Source: Alphaproteobacteria bacterium
GTDB lineage: Bacteria > Pseudomonadota > Alphaproteobacteria > Micropepsales > Micropepsaceae
Direction: 5' to 3'
DNA: 13,183 nt
NCBI GenBank assembly: GCA_947373775.1
Contig: CANBZE010000026.1
Span: 1-13,183, forward strand
Shown here: positions 13,134 through 13,183 of the stretch, one piece after another
Numbering within the stretch: the first letter of the stretch is position 1
Layout: the number at the start of each line of letters is the position of its first letter
Translations under genes and position numbers: made by a program
Notes under the pieces: model-generated
What the model saw: only the letters and a program-made list of their open reading frames with translations
Told to the model about the DNA's origin: nothing
Database searches by the model: none

Positions 13134-13183
13134 ATGAGCCGCCGCCTGTGCTTCGCGCTGGACCTGGTCAACGATGCCGCCAA
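13134..13183 (+). CDS. Sugar mutarotase (L-rhamnose/L-fucose mutarotase family), 3' end outside window
   Basis: The first 16 codons of a gene cut by the window edge, reading MSRRLCFALDLVNDAA. The CFALDL followed by an acidic stretch is the hallmark start of the RhaM-type mutarotase family (DUF718), about 105 residues when complete, which interconverts alpha and beta anomers of L-rhamnose or L-fucose. GGAG lies 9 nt before the ATG. The divergent position beside the fucose catabolic operon supports the call, since mutarotases of this type occur in such loci (for example next to the amidohydrolase in Campylobacter jejuni). The evidence is short, so confidence is moderate. Confidence 0.72.
   Translation, partial: MSRRLCFALDLVNDAA

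Overview
The window is GC-rich (roughly 60-65% by eye) and almost entirely coding. Codon use, short intergenic gaps, a Tat-type signal, and the combination of a FucP-type sugar permease with a ydbH-ynbE-ydbL set suggest a Gram-negative proteobacterium. An alphaproteobacterium (Caulobacterales, Sphingomonadales or Micropepsales-like) is my guess. The taxon is inference, because there is no rRNA or marker gene here.

Left part (1-5076): the 3' part of a type B carboxylesterase is followed after 9 nt by a ModA-like periplasmic solute-binding protein. A second ModA-like protein lies tail to tail with the first, their stop codons touching. It diverges from a large Tat-exported glycoside-hydrolase-like protein. 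The divergent spacer (2799-2892) carries two immediately adjacent 18-bp dyads that coincide with a plausible promoter.

Middle (5077-8327, minus strand): a three-gene set in the order ydbH-ynbE-ydbL, known in E. coli as an intermembrane bridge (YdbH plus the lipoprotein YnbE) with its periplasmic partner YdbL, involved in outer-membrane lipid homeostasis. The ydbL stop codon touches the stop codon of the glycoside-hydrolase-like gene.

Right part (8387-13183): an oxidative, non-phosphorylative deoxy-sugar catabolic cluster, most likely for L-fucose. On the minus strand, in transcription order, are a UxaA-family sugar-acid dehydratase, a FucP-type MFS permease, an aldo/keto reductase of the L-fucose / D-threo-aldose dehydrogenase type, and an amidohydrolase of the L-fucono-lactonase family (COG3618). 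The last three are joined by two ATGA overlaps. Diverging from the dehydratase, and cut by the window edge, is the start of a sugar mutarotase. The inferred route is anomer interconversion, uptake, oxidation at C1, lactone opening and dehydration to a 2-keto-3-deoxy acid. The next steps (aldolase, or 4-dehydrogenase with hydrolase, and lactaldehyde dehydrogenase) are not in the window and may lie beyond its right edge.

Taken together, the secreted esterase, the glycoside-hydrolase-like protein and the fucose pathway look like a locus for using fucosylated or acylated glycans, but that functional link is inference from proximity. No rRNA, tRNA, CRISPR array, IS element or phage gene was seen, and no stretch over 300 bases lacks a gene.
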